Assembly (NCBI RefSeq): GCF_002280675.1
Contig: NZ_NCEN01000001.1
Coordinates: forward strand, 62,001 to 126,000
Direction: 5' to 3'
DNA: 64,000 bases
From: Novosphingobium sp. 32-60-15
GTDB lineage: Bacteria; Pseudomonadota; Alphaproteobacteria; Sphingomonadales; Sphingomonadaceae
Below, one piece after another: positions 43,538 through 51,876 of this stretch. How positions within the stretch are numbered: the stretch's first letter is position 1; each line of letters begins with the position of its first letter. Made by a program: the position numbers and the translations under genes. Under the pieces are notes generated by a model that did not search any database, was not told the DNA's origin, and was given only the letters and a program-made list of their open reading frames with translations.

Positions 43538-43558
43538 GATGATTAGTTAATAATCATC
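43538..43558. promoter_or_regulatory. 21-bp perfect dyad GATGATTA-GTTAA-TAATCATC
   Basis: Inverted repeat with 8-bp arms and a 5-bp spacer, 85 bp upstream of the LuxR-type gene start. Size and symmetry fit a dimeric helix-turn-helix operator, perhaps autoregulatory. Function is inferred. Confidence 0.5.
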
Positions 43559-43616
43559 GAAAGTAAGTAAGTTTAAGTTCTGACAGGTCGAGGTAACTAG
43601 GACGGGGTCACCAAAG

Positions 43617-43634
43617 CCTAATTTTGTAATTAGG
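43617..43634. promoter_or_regulatory. Hairpin overlapping ribosome-binding site of LuxR-type gene
   Basis: CCTAATT and AATTAGG arms with a TTGT loop. The right arm runs into the AGGGG Shine-Dalgarno sequence that serves ATG 43643, so folding of the leader RNA could limit translation. The same sequence could instead be a DNA operator of the CTAAT/ATTAG type. Confidence 0.4.
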
Positions 43635-43642
43635 GGTGCATT

Positions 43643-44374
43643 ATGTTTAAGCATGACGATTGTTCACTCGTCTTGATTGGCCAGAATACTCTGGTCCGTG
43701 AGGGACTGAGGCGGATACTTCTTGATGGTGGTTTTTCTCTCGAGCACTCTGCTGCTTCGATTGAAGAGCTTGAGGATCCGGCATTCTTGTCCAACCCGCG
43801 ATTGGTGGTATTGGATTGGTCTAAGTCCGATGAACTCGATTTGGCAGTTGCCCGCATTCGTTCGACTTTCCCAAGTTCACATGTCGTCGTTCTGACCGAT
43901 GATTTTTCATACGAAGCTATGGTTAAAGCGTTCAATTCGGGCGTTCATGGTTTCATCGTCAAGCGCATGGGTTGTGAATCGCTCGTAGCGTCACTGCGCC
44001 TTGCTGCGGTGGGCGAAAAGGTCATGCCAAGCCAACTTGCCAGCCAATTGGGCGAGGTCGTGCTGAACAACTCTTTGTCCGAGGCCAAGACTGCTGATCT
44101 TGCAGAGCTTTTGTCGGACCGTGAGCTTGAAACGATGCGCTACCTGCTCGGTGGGAACCCGAACAAGGTTATTGCAAACCACCTTGAGGTGAGCGAGGCA
44201 ACCGTGAAGGTTCATGTGAAATCGATCCTGCGCAAGCTGGGTGTGCGCAACCGCACGCAAGCAGCGATCTGGGCCGTCAACAACGGGGTCGAGTTGGGTT
44301 CGCCGACATACACTCCTGATGTGCCATTCGTAGATGGCTACATGGCCCCAATGAGTTCGCATGCAGCGCGTTGA
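43643..44374 (+). CDS. LuxR/NarL-type response regulator with atypical receiver
   Basis: 243 residues. An N-terminal receiver-like domain keeps the phospho-acceptor Asp58 (LVVLDWS) and a Lys in FIVKRMG, but the usual acidic pair near the N-terminus is replaced by G13-Q14 (LIGQN). The C-terminal GerE helix-turn-helix reads LSDRELETMRYLLGG and VSEATVKVHVKSILRKLGV. No cognate kinase gene is adjacent. It sits among polysaccharide genes with a dyad-rich leader and probably controls them and itself, possibly without normal phosphorylation. Confidence 0.88.
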   Translation: MFKHDDCSLVLIGQNTLVREGLRRILLDGGFSLEHSAASIEELEDPAFLSNPRLVVLDWSKSDELDLAVARIRSTFPSSHVVVLTDDFSYEAMVKAFNSGVHGFIVKRMGCESLVASLRLAAVGEKVMPSQLASQLGEVVLNNSLSEAKTADLAELLSDRELETMRYLLGGNPNKVIANHLEVSEATVKVHVKSILRKLGVRNRTQAAIWAVNNGVELGSPTYTPDVPFVDGYMAPMSSHAAR

Positions 44375-44505
44375 TCAGTAGTATAGCCTATAGATTTGCA
44401 AGACCGAAATCAGTTCCCCGAAAAATTGCACCGGCCTGGCGCTTTGTTGTTTCATGGTTAACGACCCGGCGCTAGGCGACGAAGGCCCCCTCTTCGGTCT
44501 GTTCG

Positions 44506-46146
44506 ATGCCATATTTTCGCGGGAATTTTAAGCGTAATCGCTCAGGTCTTGGCTTGACTGTTAAGGTCAGGCCAATCTCTTGCGCATTTCTTCCACTATA
44601 CTTGCTTTCGGGTTGTGGAGGCGACAGTGCGGGAACAAGTTCTCCCAATGTGTTGCCGACGCCGCCTGTTGTAACGGCTCCAGCACCAACCTCCACACCG
44701 ACGCCAACACCAACGCCGTCATCGACGGGGACACCCATCACGCCCGGCACCTTCGATCCCGCGAAGTTGCCGGACGGCCAGCAGCGTGCGTTCCCCACTG
44801 CCGAGGGCTTTGGCGCCGCTGCCAAGGGCGGGCGCGGGGGGCGGGCGATTGCCGTCACCACGCTGGCTGATTCAGGCGCGGGCTCCTTGCGCGAATGCAT
44901 GATGGCAACCGGCGCGCGGACTTGTGTTTTCCGCGTTGCAGGCACGATCAATCTGTTGAGCCAGATCAAGCCGACTGCTGGCAACCTGACGATTGCCGGG
45001 CAAACCGCGCCCGCAGGCGGGATTGCGATCCGCAACGACCTGTCAAACCTCACCGGCTCTCCGCTGTTCATCAAGGTGCCTGACGTCATCATCCGGCACG
45101 TCCGCATCCGCCCAGGCCCAACGTCCGGGGCGAAGCAGGACACGACAGATGCGATCACGCTGGATGGCGGATCGCAGAATACCATTCTTGACCATGTCAG
45201 CCTGTCATGGGCGACGGATGAGCCCTTCAATTCTACCAAGAGCGCAGCCAAGCTGACCGTGCAATGGGCGTTGGTCTATGAAGGGCTGAGCCGGTCCACG
45301 CATATATCGGGTGAGCATTCCAAGGGCATGTTTGTCGAAGGCAGCGACATCACCGTGCATCACACGCTGATTGCACACGCCACCGATCGCATGCCCAATC
45401 TGGGTGTGGGTGGCCGGGTCGATCTGGTGAACGTCGTTTCCTATGACATGGGCCAAAAAGCGCACCAGTATTTCTCGATGCTGCAAAAGCAAAATTCAAC
45501 CATCAGCGGCGTTACGCGCGAAGTGAACGTGGTGGGCAATTGGGTGTCGATGGGGCCAAGCACGCTTCGCGGGTCCCCGATTTATGGCGCTGATTACGAT
45601 GAGGTGAATTCAACTTATCCCGGCAATGCGTCCTTCTATCTGTCGGGAAATGTCGATGGCCGTCGCCGCTCGCAATCCGCAGACGAGAGGCTGTTCATGG
45701 ACCCGCAGGACTGGAAATATGTCTCACCAAATGTGATCGGAACACTATCGGTCCTGCTCTTTTCCGCAGCTGAGCAAGCGGTTGGCGATGTTATGTTGTT
45801 TGCAGGTGCATTCCCCCGTGATGCTGCCGACCAGCGGGTGGTCAATCAGTTTCAGACGTGCCGTGGCAGTATTATCGACAATCCGTCGGAAGTAGGGGGC
45901 TGGCCTGTCCTGGCAGGTGGTACGGCCTACACAGATGCAGACGGCGATGGCATGGATGACGCTTGGGAAAGAGCGCACCAGGTATCTGATCCCAATGCCG
46001 ACAGCGATAGCGATGGCTATACCAGCCTGGAAGAGTTCCTCAACGAGCTTGCTGGCGATCAGGACGCAAATGGCGTGGCCCTCAGCAAGGTTGGCACCAG
46101 CAGTGCTGTGGTTCCGCCAATCAATTGTAACATAAACATAATCTGA
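44506..46146 (+). CDS. Pectate-lyase-like lipoprotein, paralogue A
   Basis: 546-residue PL1-type beta-helix protein. The N-terminus has a lipobox in LYLLSGC, followed by a Thr/Pro-rich linker (TPTPTPTPSSTGTP) and then the catalytic domain with GGRGGRAIAVTTL, AGQTAPAGGI and ILDHVSLSWATDE. A C-terminal acidic repeat (DADGDGMDDAWE, DSDSDGYTSLEEF) probably binds calcium. Start is uncertain: ATG 44506, or TTG 44554 nearer the signal sequence. Nearly identical over most of its length to the next gene's product. It is likely an outer-membrane-anchored or surface lyase acting on the local polymer. Confidence 0.85.
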   Translation: MPYFRGNFKRNRSGLGLTVKVRPISCAFLPLYLLSGCGGDSAGTSSPNVLPTPPVVTAPAPTSTPTPTPTPSSTGTPITPGTFDPAKLPDGQQRAFPTAEGFGAAAKGGRGGRAIAVTTLADSGAGSLRECMMATGARTCVFRVAGTINLLSQIKPTAGNLTIAGQTAPAGGIAIRNDLSNLTGSPLFIKVPDVIIRHVRIRPGPTSGAKQDTTDAITLDGGSQNTILDHVSLSWATDEPFNSTKSAAKLTVQWALVYEGLSRSTHISGEHSKGMFVEGSDITVHHTLIAHATDRMPNLGVGGRVDLVNVVSYDMGQKAHQYFSMLQKQNSTISGVTREVNVVGNWVSMGPSTLRGSPIYGADYDEVNSTYPGNASFYLSGNVDGRRRSQSADERLFMDPQDWKYVSPNVIGTLSVLLFSAAEQAVGDVMLFAGAFPRDAADQRVVNQFQTCRGSIIDNPSEVGGWPVLAGGTAYTDADGDGMDDAWERAHQVSDPNADSDSDGYTSLEEFLNELAGDQDANGVALSKVGTSSAVVPPINCNINII

Positions 46147-46450
46147 TCAGGCGCTGCGCTTTTCAAGCGAGGGACGGGCGTCGGTCTATCATTGCGGGTC
46201 AGTGCGTTTTTCCAGTTTGGAGGGCACGAAATCGTGAGCCCGAAAGTCTGGAGTTTTTGCCTATAAGGGCTAGGTTAACTTTCTCGAAAGTATTATTCAC
46301 ACTTTAAGTGCTTGTAAAATATGCAAAATATAAGTGCTTTTAAGTTTCTGCGAAATCCCGGGATAAGTACACTTAACCTTAGATCGTAGGGCCGCGGTTA
46401 GAGCATCTGAACAAATTATAAACCTCCGCAACGGAGGGATCGCGAAGCAC
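46147..46450. promoter_or_regulatory. Intergenic region with repeated AAGTG/CACTT motifs
   Basis: 304 bp between the two pectate-lyase-like paralogues. Its second half is AT-rich and has CACTTTAAGTG (46300-46310), TAAGTGCTTTTAAG (from 46331) and AAGTACACTT (46365-46374), all variants of an AAGTG/CACTT dyad. They may be operator copies for the downstream gene. No coding gene is seen. Confidence 0.4.
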
Positions 46451-48055
46451 ATGAATACGAAAACAAAAGTCCTTGCTGCCACCGCGGTGGGGCTGGCAAT
46501 TGCGACGCAAGTTTGGGCCTTGAAAGTGCCCGACCGCAAAAAGTCCCCGGCAGTCATTGTGACTCTGCCCGCCACTCCAAAGCCTGTTACAATTCCGACA
46601 GCGACCCCCACGCTCTCACCCCCTGTGACGCCGCCGATGGCGCCGCCAATGACGGGCGCGTTCAATCCTGCGAAACTGGCAGACGGCCAGCAGCGCGCAT
46701 TTCCTACGGCAGAGGGCTTTGGCGCCGCTGCCAAGGGCGGGCGCGGGGGGCGGGCGATTGCGGTCACGACGCTCGCTGATTCAGGCGCTGGGTCTTTGCG
46801 CGAATGCATGATGGCCACTGGCGCGCGGACTTGTGTTTTCCGCGTTGCGGGCACGATCAACCTGTTGAGCCAGATCAAGCCGACCGCTGGCAACCTGACG
46901 ATTGCAGGGCAAACCGCACCCGGAGGCGGGATTGCAATCCGCAACGATCCGTCAAACCTTAGCGGCTCTCCGCTGTTCATCAACGTGTCTGACGTCATCA
47001 TCCGGCACGTCCGCATCCGCCCCGGCCCCACGTCCGGGGCGAAGCAGGGCACGACCGATGCGATCACTTTGGATAGCGGTTCGCAGAATACCATTCTTGA
47101 CCATGTCAGCTTATCATGGGCGTCTGACGAACCGTTCAACTCCACGAAGGGTTCATCCAAGCTGACCGTGCAATGGTCACTGGTCTATGAAGGGCTGAGC
47201 CGATCCACACACACTTCAGGCGAGCATGCCAAGGGTATGTTCGTTGAAGGCAGCGACATCACCGTGCACCACACGCTGATTGCACACGCCACCGATCGCA
47301 TGCCCAATCTGGGCGTGGGTGGCAGGGTCGATCTGGTGAACGTGATCTCGTACGACATGCGCGAGAAAGCCCATCAGTATTTCTCGATGCTGCAAAAGCA
47401 GAGCGCTTCGGTGAGCGGTAACAATCGCACCGCAAATATCGTCGGCAATTGGGTTTCGATGGGGCCGAGTTCGCTTCGCGGGACGCGCATTTACGGCGGC
47501 AATTACGACGTCGCGTTCTCTAGCAACCCGGGTTACGCCAAGTTCTTCCTGACCGGCAACATCGATGGAAGACGCAAGAACGCTTCCTATGATGAGCGGC
47601 TGTTCTTTGATCCATCGGATTGGAGCTACCTTTCCAACACGATGATCGGCACGCTGACGGTGCAAATGTACAGTTCAGCCGAACAGGGTGTGAAGGATGT
47701 CATGGCCTCTGGCGGTGCCATGCCGCGCGACACATCTGATATGCGCGTGCTGACAAACTTTGCGAACTGCGGCGGCAGGATCATTGATAATCCGTCAGAA
47801 GTTGGCGGTTGGCCGACGCTTGCATCCGGCACACCATATGCCGACAGTGATGGTGACGGGATGAGCGATGCGTGGGAGGCGGCGCGCAAGTGGACTGACC
47901 CCAATCAGGATAGCGATGGGGATGGCTACACCAATCTGGAAGAGTTCCTGAACGAATTGGCCGGAGATCAGGACGCTGCTGGCAACGTGATCAGCGCGGT
48001 TGGCAAGGGGCAGGGCGCAGCGCCACCGGTGAATTGCAACATCGCAACCCTTTAA
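46451..48055 (+). CDS. Pectate-lyase-like secreted protein, paralogue B
   Basis: 534-residue PL1-type beta-helix protein. It begins with a Sec signal (MNTKTKVLAATAVGLAIATQ, cleavage near VWA) without a lipobox, then a Pro/Thr-rich linker, then a catalytic domain almost the same as paralogue A from FNPAKLADGQQRAFPTAEGF onward. The same acidic calcium-type repeats are near the end. So A is predicted to be anchored and B released. A tandem duplication with later change of the export signal explains the pair. A strong terminator hairpin follows. Confidence 0.88.
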   Translation: MNTKTKVLAATAVGLAIATQVWALKVPDRKKSPAVIVTLPATPKPVTIPTATPTLSPPVTPPMAPPMTGAFNPAKLADGQQRAFPTAEGFGAAAKGGRGGRAIAVTTLADSGAGSLRECMMATGARTCVFRVAGTINLLSQIKPTAGNLTIAGQTAPGGGIAIRNDPSNLSGSPLFINVSDVIIRHVRIRPGPTSGAKQGTTDAITLDSGSQNTILDHVSLSWASDEPFNSTKGSSKLTVQWSLVYEGLSRSTHTSGEHAKGMFVEGSDITVHHTLIAHATDRMPNLGVGGRVDLVNVISYDMREKAHQYFSMLQKQSASVSGNNRTANIVGNWVSMGPSSLRGTRIYGGNYDVAFSSNPGYAKFFLTGNIDGRRKNASYDERLFFDPSDWSYLSNTMIGTLTVQMYSSAEQGVKDVMASGGAMPRDTSDMRVLTNFANCGGRIIDNPSEVGGWPTLASGTPYADSDGDGMSDAWEAARKWTDPNQDSDGDGYTNLEEFLNELAGDQDAAGNVISAVGKGQGAAPPVNCNIATL

Positions 48056-48077
48056 GCGCAAGCTTGCTTTAAACTGA

Positions 48078-48107
48078 GGGGGCATGGCCAAGATTGGCCG
48101 TGCCCCC
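48078..48107 (+). terminator. Intrinsic terminator after paralogue B
   Basis: GGGGGCATGGCCAA pairs with TTGGCCGTGCCCCC, a 14-bp stem with one mismatch and a 2-nt loop, followed by TTTGTT. It stands 22 bp after the stop codon. Confidence 0.85.
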
Positions 48108-48174
48108 TTTGTTGCGCCTGCTCATAAGCATTACCACATATGCGCACGCACGAACTGAGTGCCCCTGCAGTATA

Positions 48175-48195
48175 GTAAATTATGTTTAAATTTAC
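48175..48195. promoter_or_regulatory. Dyad GTAAATT-ATGTTTA-AATTTAC
   Basis: Perfect 7-bp arms with a 7-bp spacer in an AT-rich stretch 45 bp upstream of the acyltransferase gene. Its size fits an operator for a dimeric regulator at a promoter. Function is inferred. Confidence 0.4.
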
Positions 48196-48240
48196 GCACT
48201 TTGCGATCCAGTCTGTCTGTCCTCATGTGCCAAGACGACC

Positions 48241-50286
48241 GTGAAGCAGGCGATGCCAAAGAGCCCGATGCAAATGTCGCAGCACCACGCGCGACCCTAT
48301 AGGCATGACATTGACGGGTTGCGTGCCATCGCAGTCTTGGCTGTGGTATTGTTTCACGGCAAGTTTGCTGCAATGTCAGGGGGATACGTTGGTGTTGACG
48401 TGTTTTTCGTCATTTCCGGCGTACTCATCACAGACATCATCACACGCGATATAAGCGCGCAGCGATTTTCCGTTATCTCGTTTTACGAACGCCGCATTCG
48501 CCGCATTTTTCCGGCGTTGTTCGCCATGCTGGCTGTTTCAGTCCTTGTTGGCGCGTTTATCCTGTTGCCGCAGGACCTTTCCTATCTGTCGCGCAATGCC
48601 TTTGCCGCAGCGTCCTTTGTTTCCAACGTATCGTATTGGATGCAAATGGGATATTTTGAAGGCGATGCGCGGGTTCGGGTGCTTTTGCACACGTGGTCGC
48701 TGGCGGTCGAGGAGCAGTATTACATCCTCTATCCCCTGTTGTTGCTGACGATAAACCGCTTTGCGAGCAGCCACCGCAAGGCAATTATCGCAGGACTTGC
48801 GATTGTTTCGTTTGTTGCCTGCCTGATCGTAATGCCCTTGGATTCATCTGCGGCGTTCTATCTCATGCCATTTCGGGCTTGGGAGTTCCTGATGGGGGCC
48901 TGCCTTGCCTTGGGCGTATTCCCCTCGCTTGCGAACGCTCCCCGCCTGCGCAGTGCTTTAGGCGTTGTAGGTGCAGGCCTTATTCTTGCTGCGGTCGTGC
49001 TGTTTGACGAAAGCACCAATTTTCCCGGCGTGACAGCCCTTGTGCCCTGCGTCGGGGCTGCATTGGTGATCTATGCAGGGCCTACGTCAATCATCGGGCG
49101 GTTGTTGTCCTTCCGTCCGCTCCAATTTGGCGGCAAGATTTCCTATTCGGTTTACTTGTGGCATTGGCCCTTGTTCGTTTTTGTAAATTACTATGTGATT
49201 GAAAAGCTTAGCCCGCTCGAAAATTTGCTGTTGGTGGGATGTGCTGTTTTTCTGGGTGCGCTGTCGTGGCGGTTTATCGAGCTTCCGTTTCGCAGCAAAC
49301 CAAGCGGAGGTACAAAAGGGGTTCAACCAGCATTTGTGCTGGCGACAGGCGTCATCGCCATGACCTGCGGGACGTCGGCGTTCATCTATCTTAATCGCGG
49401 ACTGCCAGAACGCTTTAACGCCCAGAGCGTTGAACTTGCCAGCTTTGCAGCATCATTGAACCCCAATGCTGACAAATGCGGTGATATCAACTTACAGCTC
49501 GCGCAGCCATCGCCCTGCACAATCGGCATGGCGGCTGATCCCGCCGTTTTCCTTTGGGGGGATTCCCATGCAGGGGCCTTGTATGGCGCGCTCCGGCTGA
49601 TTGCCGAGGATGGGCCAAGCATTGCCTATGGGGCAACGCCGCAATGCCCTCCGTTGATGGAAATGGGCACAGGACAAGCCTGCCTTGATGCCAATCGGCG
49701 CAAGCTGGAATATGTGATCGCCCACCCTGAAATTCGCACTGTCGTGCTGGCTGCGCGCTGGTCTTTGTATTTCGAAGGGCGCTTCATTTCGACAGGCGAT
49801 GCGGAAACCAACGCCAACGCACCGGAATTGATGGGGCCTGGTCAAAAGCGCTATCCTTTGTTCACCGACGATGCGCGATTGGCGTTTCGCGAGGCGCTTT
49901 CGCGGTTGGTGCAGCAATTGTTAAGCCACGGAAAACACGTGGTCGTGGTCTATCCGGTGCCCGAAACAGGTTACGATATTCCGGCAACGCTGGCGCTGAT
50001 GAAAAGCCGTGGCGAGGACCCTGCGCAATTCACGATACCCTATTCAGTCTATGCGCAGCGGCAGGGTAAGGCCATTCGTATCCTTGATAGCCTTGGTGAG
50101 CATGCGATGCTGTCGCGCATTTATCCCGCAAGCTCCATTTGCAAAGGTGGCCAATGCAGGACCTATGCGCGCGGCACGCCGATCTACTTTGACAGCCACC
50201 ATTTGAGCATCCCCGGCGCGCTGCGGTTGGAGCCTGCCCTGCGCGCGGCATTTGCGCGGGGGCATGCGGCGAAATCCGAAAGCTAA
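48241..50286 (+). CDS. OafA-like membrane acyltransferase with SGNH domain
   Basis: 681-residue protein with an N-terminal acyltransferase-3 membrane domain (HDIDGLRAIAVLAVVLFH, then YVGVDVFFVISG, about ten membrane segments) and a C-terminal periplasmic SGNH hydrolase-like domain. The latter shows G440-D-S-H443 and the C-terminal DSHHLS pair. Proteins of this design O-acetylate surface polysaccharides. It lies at the end of the locus and probably decorates the polymer. The start is uncertain: GTG 48241, ATG 48253 or ATG 48268. Its stop overlaps the convergent transporter gene by 4 bp. Confidence 0.9.
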   Translation: MKQAMPKSPMQMSQHHARPYRHDIDGLRAIAVLAVVLFHGKFAAMSGGYVGVDVFFVISGVLITDIITRDISAQRFSVISFYERRIRRIFPALFAMLAVSVLVGAFILLPQDLSYLSRNAFAAASFVSNVSYWMQMGYFEGDARVRVLLHTWSLAVEEQYYILYPLLLLTINRFASSHRKAIIAGLAIVSFVACLIVMPLDSSAAFYLMPFRAWEFLMGACLALGVFPSLANAPRLRSALGVVGAGLILAAVVLFDESTNFPGVTALVPCVGAALVIYAGPTSIIGRLLSFRPLQFGGKISYSVYLWHWPLFVFVNYYVIEKLSPLENLLLVGCAVFLGALSWRFIELPFRSKPSGGTKGVQPAFVLATGVIAMTCGTSAFIYLNRGLPERFNAQSVELASFAASLNPNADKCGDINLQLAQPSPCTIGMAADPAVFLWGDSHAGALYGALRLIAEDGPSIAYGATPQCPPLMEMGTGQACLDANRRKLEYVIAHPEIRTVVLAARWSLYFEGRFISTGDAETNANAPELMGPGQKRYPLFTDDARLAFREALSRLVQQLLSHGKHVVVVYPVPETGYDIPATLALMKSRGEDPAQFTIPYSVYAQRQGKAIRILDSLGEHAMLSRIYPASSICKGGQCRTYARGTPIYFDSHHLSIPGALRLEPALRAAFARGHAAKSES

Positions 50287-51377
50287 CGCGCGCCTGCGAC
50301 GTTGATCTTTTTGCCAAGGATTGCTTGCACATAGATGCGCTGAACAAAGACGTAGCACACGATGGTCAGCGGCGCGGCCAGAAGCACACCGAGGAATCCG
50401 AACAACAGGCCAGCCGCCAGCACTGCAAACAGCAACAGGGCAGGGGGCACGTCCACTGCGTGCTTTTGGATCATCGGCTGAAGGAAGTTTCCTTGGAGTT
50501 GCTGGATCACCAGAAACAGCACAAGCGTCCACAACGCCGTCATCGGAGATACGGTGAATGCCAGCAGAACCGCCGGAATTCCTGAAATGACCGGCCCGAC
50601 CATGGGGATAATGTCCAGCAAGCCTGCGATTATGGCCAAACCGCCGGAGGCCGGAACACCCAGCAGCGAAAGTCCGCCCCACGTCAGCGCGCCAACGACC
50701 AGCGATGAAATGGCCTGCCCCATCATCCAGCCGCGCAAACCCGCGCCAGCATCATCCAGTGCCTGGGCCGCCACGGGTTCAGCCTTTGTGGGGAGCAACA
50801 GCATCAGGCCACGGCGATAGACGTCAGGGTTTCCTGCCATGAAAATGGCCCCGACAATCACCAGAACCAGATCGGCAAGGCCGCTGCTGGCAGCAAGCGC
50901 ATAGCCACCGGCTTGGGTAAGGATGCGCGAGACATCTTCACCGCCGACTTTGGCCAGTTCGCGCGCGCGTTCACCCATGCCATAGTTATCGAGGAAGCCT
51001 TCGATGCCTTGCAACGCGGCGGGCACTGTCTGTTTGATCGTGTCGAATTCGTTGGCCAATTGTGTGCCGAACAATACGAAGCTTCCGATGAAGACGGTAA
51101 ACAGCCCCAAGACTGACAAGATCAAGCTGAACGTGCGGCTTAAGCGCGTGATCCGGCCAATCCAGCTTGCAATTGCGTCGAACACTGCGCCCAGCACGAT
51201 CGCTGCGAAAACCAGCATGAAAAAGCGGTTCAGTTCAATCGCCAACCAGAAAACACCGATGATCGTCAAAACAATCACCGTGGATATCGCAACATGGCCA
51301 AAGCTTATGGAGCGTGGCGTTTCCGGGCTTTCGCTTCCACGAAACGGGGGGGTGGCGCTGTTTTCAGGTTGGTGCAT
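50283..51377 (-). CDS. AI-2E family transporter (PF01594)
   Basis: 364-residue inner-membrane protein with about eight hydrophobic segments and the family pattern: VIVLTIIGVFWLAIELNRFF at the start, a soluble loop (residues about 120-200), then GLLDIIPMVGPVISGIPA. Family members export autoinducer-2 or act as Na+/H+ or other exchangers, so the name is not proof of function. It converges with the acyltransferase gene. A 76-bp gap separates it from the upstream HNH gene on the same strand. Confidence 0.88.
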   Translation of the reverse strand: MHQPENSATPPFRGSESPETPRSISFGHVAISTVIVLTIIGVFWLAIELNRFFMLVFAAIVLGAVFDAIASWIGRITRLSRTFSLILSVLGLFTVFIGSFVLFGTQLANEFDTIKQTVPAALQGIEGFLDNYGMGERARELAKVGGEDVSRILTQAGGYALAASSGLADLVLVIVGAIFMAGNPDVYRRGLMLLLPTKAEPVAAQALDDAGAGLRGWMMGQAISSLVVGALTWGGLSLLGVPASGGLAIIAGLLDIIPMVGPVISGIPAVLLAFTVSPMTALWTLVLFLVIQQLQGNFLQPMIQKHAVDVPPALLLFAVLAAGLLFGFLGVLLAAPLTIVCYVFVQRIYVQAILGKKINVAGAR

Positions 51378-51453
51378 GCAGATTTGATACCGCGAATATC
51401 AGGGTTTGGGGAGTGGCGAAAGAACACGCGCTTGATGGCATGGTTCCAAGTTT

Positions 51454-51792
51454 CTAGCGCTTTTTCTTTGCTGTCGTTGCGGTGAAGTCAGGCTCTTTAT
51501 TGGCCACCCAGTCCACGAATTTGCGCACCGTGGGGTTGGCCAGCAAGCCTTCAACATCCATCCCATGGCGTTGCAGTTCGGAATTGGTGAAATTTGCGAT
51601 CAGCGTTTGCTGGCAGATGGGGTGCATCGGCACGACATCGCGGCCACCCCGGCTTTTGGGAACGGGATGATGCAAGACTACGGTTTTGCCGGTGGGTCTG
51701 CCGCATAGCCAGCATGGGGGGACTACGACAGGAACTTCGTCCTCGTCTGGCAAGTCTTCATACGAACTGTGCTTGGAATGTTTGCGAGCCAT
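51454..51792 (-). CDS. Small HNH endonuclease-like protein
   Basis: 112 residues with an HNH core. Zinc ligands C27-W-L-C30 and a later H57-P-I-C60 surround H41-H42-P-V-P-K-S-R-G-G, the strand-helix signature of the fold. An acidic N-terminal stretch (YEDLPDEDEV) precedes it and the C-terminus is lysine-rich (TAKKKR). The start at 51792 has AGG upstream. It resembles short stand-alone HNH proteins common in alphaproteobacteria. DNA cleavage and its purpose are not demonstrated, and no restriction or phage genes are nearby. Confidence 0.78.
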   Translation of the reverse strand: MARKHSKHSSYEDLPDEDEVPVVVPPCWLCGRPTGKTVVLHHPVPKSRGGRDVVPMHPICQQTLIANFTNSELQRHGMDVEGLLANPTVRKFVDWVANKEPDFTATTAKKKR

Positions 51793-51876
51793 GCGTCTGC
51801 CTGTAATTGCGTTGTCAGCGCCCTTACCACATCCGATCACCGGGCTGGCAAGAGCATGTCGAGAGGCTCGATAGCC

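Larger units (their letters stand above)
43339..43642. promoter_or_regulatory. AT-rich regulatory region upstream of LuxR-type gene
   Basis: 304 bp, clearly richer in A and T than the surrounding DNA. It contains several dyads: GTGTC-AGAG-GACAC (43440-43453), a 21-bp dyad at 43538-43558 and a hairpin at 43617-43634 over the ribosome-binding site. No protein gene is supported. It looks like a complex promoter for the regulator gene. Confidence 0.5.
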
